The notes beneath the pieces were generated by a model, which was given only the letters and a program-made list of their open reading frames with translations, was not told where the DNA came from and made no database searches. From positions 1,845,352 to 1,909,351 of the forward strand of contig NZ_MU158698.1 of the NCBI RefSeq assembly GCF_015210005.1: a stretch of DNA of 64,000 nt, read 5' to 3'. Of the stretch, positions 8,863-17,206 are shown in pieces (position 1 is the first letter of the stretch; each line of letters starts with the position of its first letter). This DNA is from Sphingobacterium hungaricum (GTDB taxonomy: Bacteria; Bacteroidota; Bacteroidia; Sphingobacteriales; Sphingobacteriaceae). A program made the translations under genes and the position numbers.

Positions 8863-8941
8863 AATTACGAATCGATTTCTTATTATCTCTTAATGCAGGG
8901 TGCTATTAAATTGGTTAAATAAGCTCGCTTCCTTTCCTTGT

Positions 8942-8949
8942 CAAATGTA
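8942..8949 (-). promoter_or_regulatory. Candidate -7 box of pckA
   Basis: Minus-strand TACATTTG fits TAnnTTTG, about 80 nt before the pckA ATG. No clear TTG is seen at the expected -33 position, so this is tentative. Confidence 0.35.
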
Positions 8950-9077
8950 AAAATTCCTTTGGTATTAAAGAAAATAAATTTTATAATTATTCTGTTTTGT
9001 AGCTATTATTAAAAATCTTGTACGGAATATATGTTGTTTAAAAGTTTTTTATTCTGTTTCAAGTCAATTTAAAGCGT

Positions 9078-9103
9078 GCTAAAAGTATTTAGCAAATGCT
9101 AAA
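9078..9103. repeat. Triple GCTAAA/TTTAGC inverted motif beside the recombinase fragment
   Basis: GCTAAA, 4 nt, TTTAGC, 4 nt, GCTAAA: two overlapping perfect 6-bp inverted repeats. It lies in the gene-free stretch 8863-9190 (otherwise AT-rich, with nothing else recognisable), about 100 bp before the integrase remnant. It may be an old attachment-site arm or an operator; there is no direct evidence for either. Confidence 0.35.
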
Positions 9104-9199
9104 AGGAAGACTATTTTTTAAAATTAGTTATAGAAAAAGGTAAGAACAAAATAACGCAAAAGAGAAATAGAAAAATAGGATTGTTGTACGCGCGTTACA

Positions 9200-9610
9200 A
9201 AAGATATTCGCAAAACCAAAAGAACACACAATTTTAAAATCGGTCAGATTGCAATTGATATTTTGAACAAATACAAAACAGAAATTTCACCACCTTCGGA
9301 TTTTGTTTTCCCAATTATTGAAGATGTGGAAATGTTTGATGCCAATGAAGAATACCAAGCCCATATCATTAATGCGAAAAATATTTTGTGCGGTCAAAAA
9401 TTGCGAAGATTAGGTAAGGATATGGAATTGCCTTTTGGTTTATCGTTTCATTTAAGCCGACATACATTTGCTACAAATGCGTTAAATAATGGAATGCGTA
9501 TAGAATATGTCTCAAAACTTTTAGACCATTCAGACATCGGCATAACGCAGATTTACGCTAAAGTGATTAGTGAAGAATTAGACAAAGCGGTAGAACAATA
9601 CGTGAATTAG
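9200..9610 (+). pseudogene. Tyrosine recombinase/integrase, 3' fragment
   Basis: Only the C-terminal catalytic half survives. Reading in frame from about 9200 gives DIRKTKRTHNFKIGQIAIDI, then a conserved SDFVFPI segment, then the H-x-x-R box (HLSRHTFATNA) and the Tyr box (LDHSDIGITQIYAKV) with the nucleophilic tyrosine. The N-terminal SAM-like domain and the first catalytic arginine region are missing, and no start or matching N-terminal coding sequence is visible upstream. A TTG at 9263 opens a 115-codon frame, but that cannot be a working recombinase. Intact relatives excise or integrate mobile DNA. The remnant probably marks the left side of the island up to about 16.6 kb. Confidence 0.75.
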
Positions 9611-9670
9611 TCTTTTATACATCATAATCAGCAACAATAATTTGTAATTTTACAACATATTCAGAAAGCT

Positions 9671-10756
9671 ATGGAACAACAGTTTACAGACATTATTCTT
9701 TTAATACAACAATCTCGTAACAATGCGGTAAAAGCTGTAAATGTGGAGTTAATTAACCTATATTGGAATATCGGAGCTTACATCAAACAAAAACTTTCTG
9801 TTGCAGAATGGGGCGATAAAACCGTGGATGAATTGGCAAATTTCATTCAAAAAAACAATCCAGAATTGAAAGGTTTCAATCGTGCTAATTTGTATAGAAT
9901 GATACAATTTTATGAAACTTATGCCAATGTTGAATTTGTCGCCTCAGCGGGGAGACAATCACAAAACGCTGATAATCAAAATAATGAAATTGTCGCCCCA
10001 GTGGGGACACAATTTGAATTTCAACCTCAGGATATTAGAAAAACCCTTTTGGCTCAACTAAGCTGGACACATCATCGAACAATTTTTTCACGTCGTAAAA
10101 CCGAAGAAGAGCGAGAATTTTACATTCGTTTAAGTATTATAGAAAATTACAGCGTAAGAGAATTAGAACGCCAAATTAATAGTGCTGTTTTTGAGCGTAC
10201 AATGATTGGAAATGCTAAACTTCCTACAGCGTTAAAAGAAATAAACTCAGATATTACCAACGCATTTAAAGACAGTTATATTTTCGATTTCTTAAACCTT
10301 CCCGAACCTTTCAACGAAAGTGATTTACAAAAAGGCTTAATCCATCAAATGAAAAATTTCATTTTAGAATTGGGTAAGGATTTTTTGTTTATCGGCGAAG
10401 AATACAAAGTTCAAGTTGGAAACTCTGATTTCTATGTCGATTTATTATTTTATCATCGAGGATTACAATGTTTGGTAGCTTTTGAATTGAAAGCTGATAA
10501 GTTTAAGCCTGAACATTTAGGTCAACTCAATTTCTATCTCGAAGCTCTAGATCGTGATGTAAAAAAAGCCAATGAAAATCCGAGTATTGGTATATTATTG
10601 TGTAAAGACAAAGACAGCGAAGTGGTAGAATATGCCTTAAGCAGAAGCCTTTCGCCCACAATGGTTGCCGAATACCAAATGCAATTACCCGACAAAAAAC
10701 TGCTACAACAAAAATTACACGAGTTGTTTTTGGAGAGCAATTTGAAAGAAAAATAA
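9671..10756 (+). CDS. DUF1016/YhcG-family PD-(D/E)XK nuclease-domain protein
   Basis: 361 residues in the family layout: an N-terminal DUF1016 helical domain (1-85, with VNVELINLYWNIGAYI), a QLSWTHHRTIFSRRK linker (129-143), and a C-terminal PD-(D/E)XK domain. The likely active site is Asp257 (FYVDLLFYHR) plus Glu272-x-Lys274 (FELK), with Gln285 in LGQLNFYLE downstream. YhcG-type proteins are often found near restriction systems and mobile elements; the biochemical role is not settled. Here no restriction or methylase subunit is adjacent. Unusual: residues about 89-117 between the domains are encoded by two near-identical palindromes (9936-9958, 9990-10012). Codons are AT-rich, like the rest of the island. 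Confidence 0.85.
   Translation: MEQQFTDIILLIQQSRNNAVKAVNVELINLYWNIGAYIKQKLSVAEWGDKTVDELANFIQKNNPELKGFNRANLYRMIQFYETYANVEFVASAGRQSQNADNQNNEIVAPVGTQFEFQPQDIRKTLLAQLSWTHHRTIFSRRKTEEEREFYIRLSIIENYSVRELERQINSAVFERTMIGNAKLPTALKEINSDITNAFKDSYIFDFLNLPEPFNESDLQKGLIHQMKNFILELGKDFLFIGEEYKVQVGNSDFYVDLLFYHRGLQCLVAFELKADKFKPEHLGQLNFYLEALDRDVKKANENPSIGILLCKDKDSEVVEYALSRSLSPTMVAEYQMQLPDKKLLQQKLHELFLESNLKEK
9936..10012. repeat. Two in-frame 23-bp imperfect palindromes inside the YhcG-like gene
   Basis: Copies at 9936-9958 and 9990-10012 differ at 3 of 23 positions. Each begins TTGTCGCC, ends in ACAA and folds on its GC-rich centre. Their starts are 54 bp (18 codons) apart, so both are read in the same frame, as FVASAGRQ and IVAPVGTQ. 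Confidence 0.65.
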
Positions 10757-10851
10757 AAATATTTTGCACTAAAAAAATACTTGTCAATTTTTCGGTTGTA
10801 TATAGAGTGGAGCTGTTTTAATTTTGTTCAATGACGTAAAGCGAAAAAGTT

Positions 10852-11892
10852 ATGGAACTAGATTTTGAACAAATGTATCAGATTATTTTAGATAAAGATG
10901 TTGCTTTTGAAGGCGTATTTTTTACTGCCGTAAAAACAACAGGGATATTTTGTCGCCCATCTTGTACAGCAAGAAAACCAAAGCCAGAAAATATTGAGTT
11001 TTATAAATCTACCAAAGAATGTATATTAAAAGGATATAGACCTTGTAAAGTATGCCATCCTTTGGATTTGCTAAATGAAACGCCATTTTACATTAAACAA
11101 ATTTTAAGCGAACTCTCAGAAGACCCAAGTCTGAAATTTAAAGATTTCGATTTGGTTAAGCGTGGTATTGAACCCAATCAATTAAGACGTTGGTTTATGA
11201 GAAATCACGGAATTACTTTCCAAGCTTATCAGCGAATGTTTAGAATAAATTCAGCATTCAAGAAAATCCGAAAAGGAGAATCTGTAACAGATGTTGCTTT
11301 TAATTCAGGATTTGATTCATTAAGTGGATTTGGAGATTCTTTTAAACAAATTTTTGGTGTTTCTCCTAAAAATAGTAAACAACAAAATATTATTGATTTA
11401 AAAAGAATTGAAACACCTTTAGGTACAATGTATGTTTGTGCTACAGAAAAAGGGGTTTGCTTGCTTGAATTCACGGACAGAAAAATGCTCGAAACTGAAT
11501 TTAAATCTCTTGCCAAATCATTAAATGCAACCATTGTTCAGGGTGATAATGCACATTTCCTTTTATTAGAAAATGAACTGAAAGAATATTTTGAAGGAAA
11601 ACGAAAACAATTTACAGTCCCTTTGCATACTCCAGGCTCTGATTTTCAAAATAGTGTATGGAAAGCTCTTAAAGACATTCCGTATGGTACAACAAAATCT
11701 TATAAACAACAAGCAACTTATATTGGTAGTCCAGAATCTGTTCGAGCAGTTGCAAATGCCAATGGAATGAATATTATTTCTATAATAATTCCCTGTCATC
11801 GTGTCATTGGGGCAGACGGTAGCCTTACAGGTTATGGTGGGGGTATTTGGCGCAAAAAATGGCTTTTAGAATTAGAAAGTCAAAATTCCTAG
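10852..11892 (+). CDS. ada: Ada-type methylated-DNA repair protein and regulator
   Basis: 346 residues with the full Ada architecture. Residues 1-75 are the methylphosphotriester-accepting zinc domain with Cys34, Cys38, Cys65 and Cys68 (FCRPSC ... RPCKVC). Residues about 80-175 are an AraC-type helix-turn-helix domain (GITFQAYQRMFRIN; SVTDVAFNSGFDSLSGFGDSF). Residues about 180-346 are O6-alkylguanine-DNA alkyltransferase with the acceptor Cys315 in IIPCHRVIG. Ada removes methyl groups from DNA backbone and O6-methylguanine, and the methylated protein activates repair genes. Alone in its transcription direction apart from the MFS gene 36 nt downstream, which it may control. Lies in the AT-rich island. 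Confidence 0.93.
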   Translation: MELDFEQMYQIILDKDVAFEGVFFTAVKTTGIFCRPSCTARKPKPENIEFYKSTKECILKGYRPCKVCHPLDLLNETPFYIKQILSELSEDPSLKFKDFDLVKRGIEPNQLRRWFMRNHGITFQAYQRMFRINSAFKKIRKGESVTDVAFNSGFDSLSGFGDSFKQIFGVSPKNSKQQNIIDLKRIETPLGTMYVCATEKGVCLLEFTDRKMLETEFKSLAKSLNATIVQGDNAHFLLLENELKEYFEGKRKQFTVPLHTPGSDFQNSVWKALKDIPYGTTKSYKQQATYIGSPESVRAVANANGMNIISIIIPCHRVIGADGSLTGYGGGIWRKKWLLELESQNS

Positions 11893-11928
11893 TAAATACC
11901 TTTCAACGCTTTTTAATTTTTAATTTTC

Positions 11929-13353
11929 ATGAAAACTGCTGTTAATAAGTGGTTTGCACTTTTTGTAGTGCTTACTGCACCCTTATTGTATGTTATTGAC
12001 ATTTTCATCATCAATGTTGCAATTCCGACTATCAAGGCAAATTTAAATGCTTCAGATGCGGAGATACAATTAGTCATTGCTTCGTATTTATTAGGAAGTG
12101 CTTGTTTCTTGATAACTGGAGGGCGTGCTGGTGATTTTTTAGGTAAAAAGAAAGTTTTCTTTTGGGGAATGTTGGCGTTTACAATTACATCTTGTATATG
12201 TGGTTTAAGCCAAAATGCAACACAATTAAATGTTGCTCGATTTTTTCAAGGTGTAAGTTCTGCATTTATGGTAACACAATCTATTTCATTAATTCAAGTA
12301 TTGTTTACAAATAGTAAGGAAAGAGCCATAGCGATTGGTTGGTATGGTATTACATTGAGCATTGCTGCTATCATTGGACAAGTTTTAGGTGGATATTTAG
12401 CTGAAACACATTTTGTAATTGAAGGTTGGAGATTAATATTTTTCATTAATCTTCCTATTGGTATATTATCTCTATTAGCAATACATTTTTATTTGCCTGA
12501 AACACCAAAATTAGAAAAAGTAAGATTCGATTATAAGGGAGCTCTGTATTTAACCTTTGGCTTAGCTTGTATGATTTATGCTTTGACTGAGGGTAGAGAA
12601 AATGGATTTCCTTGGTGGTTTTATGCAATGACATTATTGACCATAACATTTCTATTGCGGTTTATTATTATTCAAAAAACTAAACTACTGAACAAGCAAG
12701 ATCCTTTAATTGATATTTCACTGTTCAAATTAAAAGATTTCAAAATAGGGTTGTTTGCTGTATTATTTCATTTTATGCTACATACTGCATATTTATTGAT
12801 TGTTGCTGTTTATTTACAAAGTGGTTTAGGAATATCAGCCTTGGCTTGCGGTATGTATTTTATTCCTCATGCTATTTTATTCATGATTTCATCAGTATTT
12901 GCAGGAAAATTACTGCCAAAATATGGAAAACGTGTTCTACAATTAGGTTTAATAATTATTTTAATATCGTTTGTTTTACAAATTATATATTTTTCCCAGA
13001 AAGACATTCCATTTGTTTCTATGTTGTTTTTAGGAATATATGGATTAGGCAATGGTTTAGTGCTTCCATTTCTATTAAATGTAGTGTTGAATAATATTGA
13101 GGAAAAAGATGCTGGTGCTGCTTCCGGAATATTTTCTACTTTTCAACAGACTGCTTCTGCGTTAGGAATCAGTATAATTGGGGGGATATTTTATTCAATA
13201 CTTGAGAGCGATCATTTTAAAAATGATTATTTATTAGCCTTGCAAATAGGTTTGTCAGCAGGAGTTATTTGTCTTTTTATAGTGTGGTTCATGTTATCTA
13301 AACTGCCTAAAAATTATAAATCTGAAACAAATACTTTACATAGTATGGAGTAG
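11929..13353 (+). CDS. MFS transporter, DHA2 (EmrB/QacA-like) drug exporter
   Basis: 474 residues, almost entirely hydrophobic, with about 14 predicted membrane segments. The first helix has LLYVIDIFIINVAIPTIKANL, the DHA2 motif D1 with its membrane-embedded Asp, and the loop after helix 2 has GGRAGDFLGKKKVFFWG (motif A). Such proton-driven antiporters of the inner membrane expel toxic organic compounds; the substrate cannot be read here. It begins 36 nt after ada and ends the plus-strand part of the island, so a shared transcript with ada is possible. AT-rich codons. Confidence 0.88.
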   Translation: MKTAVNKWFALFVVLTAPLLYVIDIFIINVAIPTIKANLNASDAEIQLVIASYLLGSACFLITGGRAGDFLGKKKVFFWGMLAFTITSCICGLSQNATQLNVARFFQGVSSAFMVTQSISLIQVLFTNSKERAIAIGWYGITLSIAAIIGQVLGGYLAETHFVIEGWRLIFFINLPIGILSLLAIHFYLPETPKLEKVRFDYKGALYLTFGLACMIYALTEGRENGFPWWFYAMTLLTITFLLRFIIIQKTKLLNKQDPLIDISLFKLKDFKIGLFAVLFHFMLHTAYLLIVAVYLQSGLGISALACGMYFIPHAILFMISSVFAGKLLPKYGKRVLQLGLIIILISFVLQIIYFSQKDIPFVSMLFLGIYGLGNGLVLPFLLNVVLNNIEEKDAGAASGIFSTFQQTASALGISIIGGIFYSILESDHFKNDYLLALQIGLSAGVICLFIVWFMLSKLPKNYKSETNTLHSME

Positions 13354-13715
13354 GTAATAGAAAAAATATTCAAGACAGCAGAATAATAAACAAGGAAAGT
13401 AGTTGCGTTCTCTGTCGCCTTTTATGGTGTTGTTCCAAACAGGTGTCTGATTTGTGGCAAACAAAAAGCGTTCTTCAAGGTTCTCAAGTTTGTGAATTTC
13501 GCCTAATTGAGATTGCAGATATTTTGAAAGAGTTGTCGGGAAACCACGTTGCAAAATGTTTTTCGTTACACACAAAACCGGTAACAAGTCAGAATTTGTC
13601 TGATTTGTTACAAGGTTCTGAATTACAAAATTCGGATTTGTATATGAGTAGTTTGCCGTGTATTTTTTCATTCAATATTCTGTCGCCTGGTTGTGGAAGT
13701 ACGGTCGGTTACGCT
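13354..13715. other. Gene-free stretch, probable decayed accessory DNA
   Basis: Reading frames of about 90-110 codons exist on both strands, but none has a recognisable domain, a credible start context, or a partner gene, and they overlap each other. A phrase GTCTGATTTGT ... CAAGGTTCT occurs twice (near 13445 and 13595), suggesting internal duplication. I treat it as noncoding remnant between the MFS gene and the cassette-like elements. Confidence 0.4.
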
Positions 13716-13716
13716 T

Positions 13717-13855
13717 GCCGCTAACGTTTTGGGTATTGCCGAAGGCAGGGAATTTTAGCAATAAGATTCAATCTAAGAACGAATGTTGAACCTTGCACAA
13801 ATGTCCAATCAAAGCCGTTCATCACCGCTTTTGGCAATACACTGATAGATGTAGT
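13717..13855 (-). repeat. Cassette-boundary inverted-repeat element, copy A
   Basis: Bounded on the plus strand by GGGTATTGCC (from about 13730) and GGCAATAC (to about 13843). The outer flank GCTAACG is at about 13722. It shares with copy B (14340-14428) the blocks GGTATTGCC, GCAGGGA, TTTTAGCAATAA, GTTCAAT-like and CGCTTTTGGCAATAC. It follows the WapI-like gene in that gene's reading direction. Copy A has a longer middle than copy B. It resembles an integron attC-type layout but lacks strict core boxes. Confidence 0.6.
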
Positions 13856-13861
13856 AGCAAT

Positions 13862-14308
13862 TTATTTATCTTTTATTCCTGTCATTCCTCCATATTTGTT
13901 CACAATAGTTTCGAGTTCCTTTATTGTGTATTTGATATAAGATTGGTCAGTATGGAATTCAAAATCTAAGTTATTGCTGAATTGATTTTCTTCTGAAAAA
14001 GTACCTTCAACAACGATGTGCCCGAGATCGTCGTAAGTCAAAGTTATTAAGGTGTTTTCTTCGTGATTTTTGTAAAATACTTGTCCACTTAACAAGTTAT
14101 TTTTTTCCTTTAAAGAATTATAAAAAAGATAAATTTCACCAGTTGAAGTATAAAAGGAAGAATTTACTTTAAAATTTCCAGATTTGATTTCAATATTTGT
14201 TTTTACATCATACCCTCCCCAATGACTAGTTCCATTCGGAAAATCAAAAACTTGTTCTAATTCGACCTTGATATATCCATTTTCTCCTTTTAATAAAAAT
14301 GATTCCAT
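13862..14308 (-). CDS. WapI-family-like immunity protein (orphan)
   Basis: 148 residues, acidic, no signal peptide, so cytosolic. Features I associate with WapI-type immunity proteins are the FPNGTSHWGGYDVKTNIEIKSGNF block (residues about 24-47), TSTGEIYLFYNSLK, DDLGHIVVEGTF, and a C-terminal DFEFHTDQSYIKYTIKELETIV. Such proteins neutralise polymorphic contact-dependent toxins. No toxin gene lies beside it, so it would be an orphan immunity gene. It is enclosed between two related inverted-repeat elements (copies A and B), as a single-gene cassette. Family recognition is from memory of sequence pattern; moderate certainty. Confidence 0.55.
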   Translation of the reverse strand: MESFLLKGENGYIKVELEQVFDFPNGTSHWGGYDVKTNIEIKSGNFKVNSSFYTSTGEIYLFYNSLKEKNNLLSGQVFYKNHEENTLITLTYDDLGHIVVEGTFSEENQFSNNLDFEFHTDQSYIKYTIKELETIVNKYGGMTGIKDK

Positions 14309-14339
14309 ATTTTTCAGCGATGAGTTTGTCAGCTATTAT

Positions 14340-14428
14340 CGTTAAAGTTTCTGGTATTGCCTAACGCAGGGATTTTTAGCAATAAAGTTCAATCGAAGCA
14401 CTTCAGTATCGCTTTTGGCAATACCATG
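14340..14428 (-). repeat. Cassette-boundary inverted-repeat element, copy B
   Basis: Plus-strand ends GGTATTGCC (about 14353) and GGCAATACC (about 14424) are perfect inverted repeats enclosing about 60 bp. On the minus strand the inner edge reads GTTAGGC, which fits the integron core form GTTRRRY; the other edge does not fit RYYYAAC well. It abuts the stop codon of the PIN-like gene (stop at 14429-14431). Related to copy A over most of its length. Confidence 0.6.
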
Positions 14429-16465
14429 TTACCCGCTGGCTTTTTTTAGTTCTATTATTTCTGTTTCTAGTTTGCCTATTTCAGCGTCATTTTCTGAGAC
14501 TTTATTTAGGTCAAAATTGAACTCGTCATATGTTTGAGTTAAATATCGTTCTTCTAGAATTTTCAAATATTTCAATGGGTTTATAGTTTGCTCTGTCATC
14601 AACAAATAGATAATTGAAGCAACCACAGGGATAATACTTAGTATAAATGTATATTGTTCCATTATGTTCCACGTAAAATGGAAAATAGCTACTATGAATA
14701 GAATGTAATATGCTAAAATGATGCTTCCAATTAATGTCTTTAAGTTTTGATATTTTTTCTTAGCTTTCCTTTCAAGTGGTCTTCGTTGTTTTTCAAGAGT
14801 GTCTTTTAGGTTGAGTTTTTCTTGCAATAAATCCTTTTTTGTCGCCAATAATTGTGTTTCAATATCTCTTTTGGTTTCTAACTGTTCAATAAGTTTTACG
14901 TTATTTTCTTGCTGTTGTTCTGCCTTAATTTTAAAGTGGGTTTGTTCTTCAATAAATTTCTCTAAACTATCTTCAGTAATAGCATTTAGGACATCGTTTA
15001 CTGTATCATTCTTTATTTCTTCCGGCTTTCTAACTTTATTACGAAGGTCAATAATACGGGCTTTTGCTTGTTCCTCTGTTAGTTTTCCTTTATTGTAATC
15101 GTTTTGTAATTCTTCATATTTAGCACCCACATTATCATTTAGGACTTTTGAAAGAATTATTTGAGATTTTGTTATTATGTCAAATGATGTCGGCAATGAT
15201 GCCTTACCAAAGCCTTTATTGAGTTTAAACCAAAATTTATTTGTAAGAAAGCTTAGATGTGTAGCCATTGGAACAAAGCCTTCATCTTTCATTAATTCAT
15301 TCCAAGCGACTTTCAAAGTTGTCGAATTGCCTGTTAACAATAAGAAACCTATATTTTCAAAATTATTAGAATTAGCTTCTTTTCGGTGAATAGAGACATA
15401 ATTTAAAAATCTTAAAAAAGGCTCTGCATCCTTATCAATTTCTTTGCTCACACTTTCGATTATATCTTGACTTACGATGTTATATTTGTGATTATTAGGA
15501 TTGAAATAATCCCTGAAATTGTCTTCCTCTATACCGTAAGATTTGAGTAAAGTGTAGAAGTCAGATTTCTTTCCCAAAATATCAGCTGCCGATTTGCAAC
15601 CGTTAATAATTGATACCATAGCCGTTACGTTTGGATATGGTCTTTCATTCCCTTCAATTAAGTGTCTTGCTTTCGTGAAGAAGCCTTCAATGTCATTTTT
15701 TACTTCCTCAAAATACTTTAATTTAATTAGCTTTTTTTGTGCTTTTTGATTTATCTCTTTAACATAATTTAAAAAGTCAGTCGCCAATTTTTGATAAAGT
15801 TCACCGTTAAAGCCCGCAATATGAAATAAAATTTCGGTATCGATAAATATGGTAAGTTCGGTTCTCCAAGTTCCTAAGTCATTAATGTTATTGTTATACT
15901 TAATTCCACTGTATAATATTACTCCTTCCCGTATTAAATTTAGTTGTTGTTTAAAATCAATATCAGCTTCTCTATTTAAAATAAATGATGTAACATACTC
16001 AACGTATTCATCTCCATTATTGACATCAAGTAGAAAACAGCAAAATGAATGTGAAATCTTTTCTTTATCCTTTTCTGAAAGTGTTACTTTTTTTTCTGTT
16101 TCTATAAACTTGAAAAGATTATCGATTATAGTCTCATTATTGGATTGGATCGTTTGTCTTTTTTGGTCAAAAGTATGCGTGTCAATATTTGAAAAATCTT
16201 TTACAAAATAAGCTCCTTGCTGTTTTTCTAAGAATGTTAGCCTGCCAAGTGATGTTCTCACGACAGCATCAGGAATTTCAAATTCAAACGTATTGTTGAG
16301 TTTAGAAGTTATTTCATTTAAGCTGAAACTATATAGATTTTCAATTTTAATTAGGTCCGCCAAGAATATAGAGATAATACCATATACGTCTTTTTCGGAA
16401 TTGTATAATTCTCTAAATACTGCTAGAGATGCGAGCAGTCTGTTGTCCTCTTTTAATTGCCCCAT
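14429..16465 (-). CDS. Predicted membrane-anchored PIN-like domain protein, possible defence effector
   Basis: 678 residues, no close family recognised. Layout: residues 1-90 look like a winged-helix domain (SLNEITSKLNNTFEFEIPDAVVRTSLGRLTFLEKQQGAYFV); about 205-400 resemble a PIN-like ribonuclease. The PIN-like part has a strand ending in acid (TIFIDTEILF, Asp209), then KYFEEVKNDIEGFF (Glu253/254), then DKDAEPFLRFLNYVSIHR (Asp344/346), then a strand LLLTGNSTTLKVAW where many PIN domains have TxD. Residues about 450-570 form a long charged coiled coil, followed by two membrane segments (about 577-597 and 605-623) and a cytosolic helix. PIN domains cut RNA. The role is unknown; it lies in the island and is followed by a cassette-type repeat. 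Confidence 0.5.
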   Translation of the reverse strand: MGQLKEDNRLLASLAVFRELYNSEKDVYGIISIFLADLIKIENLYSFSLNEITSKLNNTFEFEIPDAVVRTSLGRLTFLEKQQGAYFVKDFSNIDTHTFDQKRQTIQSNNETIIDNLFKFIETEKKVTLSEKDKEKISHSFCCFLLDVNNGDEYVEYVTSFILNREADIDFKQQLNLIREGVILYSGIKYNNNINDLGTWRTELTIFIDTEILFHIAGFNGELYQKLATDFLNYVKEINQKAQKKLIKLKYFEEVKNDIEGFFTKARHLIEGNERPYPNVTAMVSIINGCKSAADILGKKSDFYTLLKSYGIEEDNFRDYFNPNNHKYNIVSQDIIESVSKEIDKDAEPFLRFLNYVSIHRKEANSNNFENIGFLLLTGNSTTLKVAWNELMKDEGFVPMATHLSFLTNKFWFKLNKGFGKASLPTSFDIITKSQIILSKVLNDNVGAKYEELQNDYNKGKLTEEQAKARIIDLRNKVRKPEEIKNDTVNDVLNAITEDSLEKFIEEQTHFKIKAEQQQENNVKLIEQLETKRDIETQLLATKKDLLQEKLNLKDTLEKQRRPLERKAKKKYQNLKTLIGSIILAYYILFIVAIFHFTWNIMEQYTFILSIIPVVASIIYLLMTEQTINPLKYLKILEERYLTQTYDEFNFDLNKVSENDAEIGKLETEIIELKKASG

Positions 16466-16629
16466 ATTTGTTAGTATTTCGGTCTTTTATTGGCGAAATA
16501 AAAATACATATTTTTAGTAACTTATATTATGAAAAACGAAATAATTAATTCGGTATTAGAATAGCGAATGTAGTTGCAACGCTATGCTGAAGACACCATC
16601 AAGGCTTGTAAACAATAATAAATTTATGC

Positions 16630-17184
16630 TTATTTTTTGCTTTTCAATTCCTGAATTAATTTATCCTCTTTTGGAGATTTGATTTTCAATACAGCATCTA
16701 GATCATCATTCGGAATGGTCATAGACAATACATATTGCTGTACTTTCCATTCCTCGCCAACTTTAACAAGCACGCCAGAACCTCTGCAGATTTTCATTTG
16801 CGTATCCAGCAATTCGTCAAACCAAGCGATATCGTCATGCTTTCCAAAATAAATATGTCGTTTTAACGATTTGAAATTCCAGGTTTCTTTTGAATCAAAA
16901 TAGGGTTTCGCCCAAGCCATAAACGCTTTCTTATCCCAATGCTCCGTGGCATCCGTTCCGATAAAGATTGCGTCTTCGGTGTAATAGTTAAAATATTTGT
17001 CGAAGTCCGCATTGGCAACAGCCACATTGAACGAGTCGAGCAAGTTGGAGATTTCAATTTTCTCTTTTGCCGTATCTGCAAGATTGCTCGTAGATTCTGA
17101 AGTTCCTGAATTCTTAGTATCCGAACATGCCATAAACAAGGCAATCGCTAATGCACCCAAGATTGTGTTTTTGATGATTTTCAT
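16630..17184 (-). CDS. SnoaL/NTF2-like lipoprotein
   Basis: 184 residues from the ATG at 17184. An upstream ATG at 17301 in the same frame would add 39 residues, overlap the preceding gene and destroy the signal, so I reject it. The true N-terminus is a lipoprotein signal with lipobox LFMAC, followed by a Ser/Thr-rich linker. Residues about 40-155 form a SnoaL/NTF2-like cone (ISNLLDSFNVAVANADFDKYFNYYTEDAIFIGTDATEHW; ending WKVQQYVLSMTIPND), as in DUF4440/SnoaL_3 proteins. The ligand or activity is unknown; it is probably anchored in the envelope. It follows the GNAT gene by 22 nt. Confidence 0.8.
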   Translation of the reverse strand: MKIIKNTILGALAIALFMACSDTKNSGTSESTSNLADTAKEKIEISNLLDSFNVAVANADFDKYFNYYTEDAIFIGTDATEHWDKKAFMAWAKPYFDSKETWNFKSLKRHIYFGKHDDIAWFDELLDTQMKICRGSGVLVKVGEEWKVQQYVLSMTIPNDDLDAVLKIKSPKEDKLIQELKSKK

Positions 17185-17206
17185 ATATGATAAATTTAAA
17201 GGTTGT

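Noticed and set aside
9263..9610. Intact 115-residue integrase from a TTG start
   Set aside because: The frame continues open upstream with homologous sequence and lacks the N-terminal domain and first catalytic arginine; it is a fragment.
13336..13724. Overlapping frames on both strands (111 and 93 codons) after the MFS gene
   Set aside because: No domain, no signal, no plausible start context, and they lie antisense to each other; treated as remnant DNA.
13717..14428. Classical integron
   Set aside because: No integron integrase or attI is in the window and the core boxes are imperfect; only a cassette-like description is kept.
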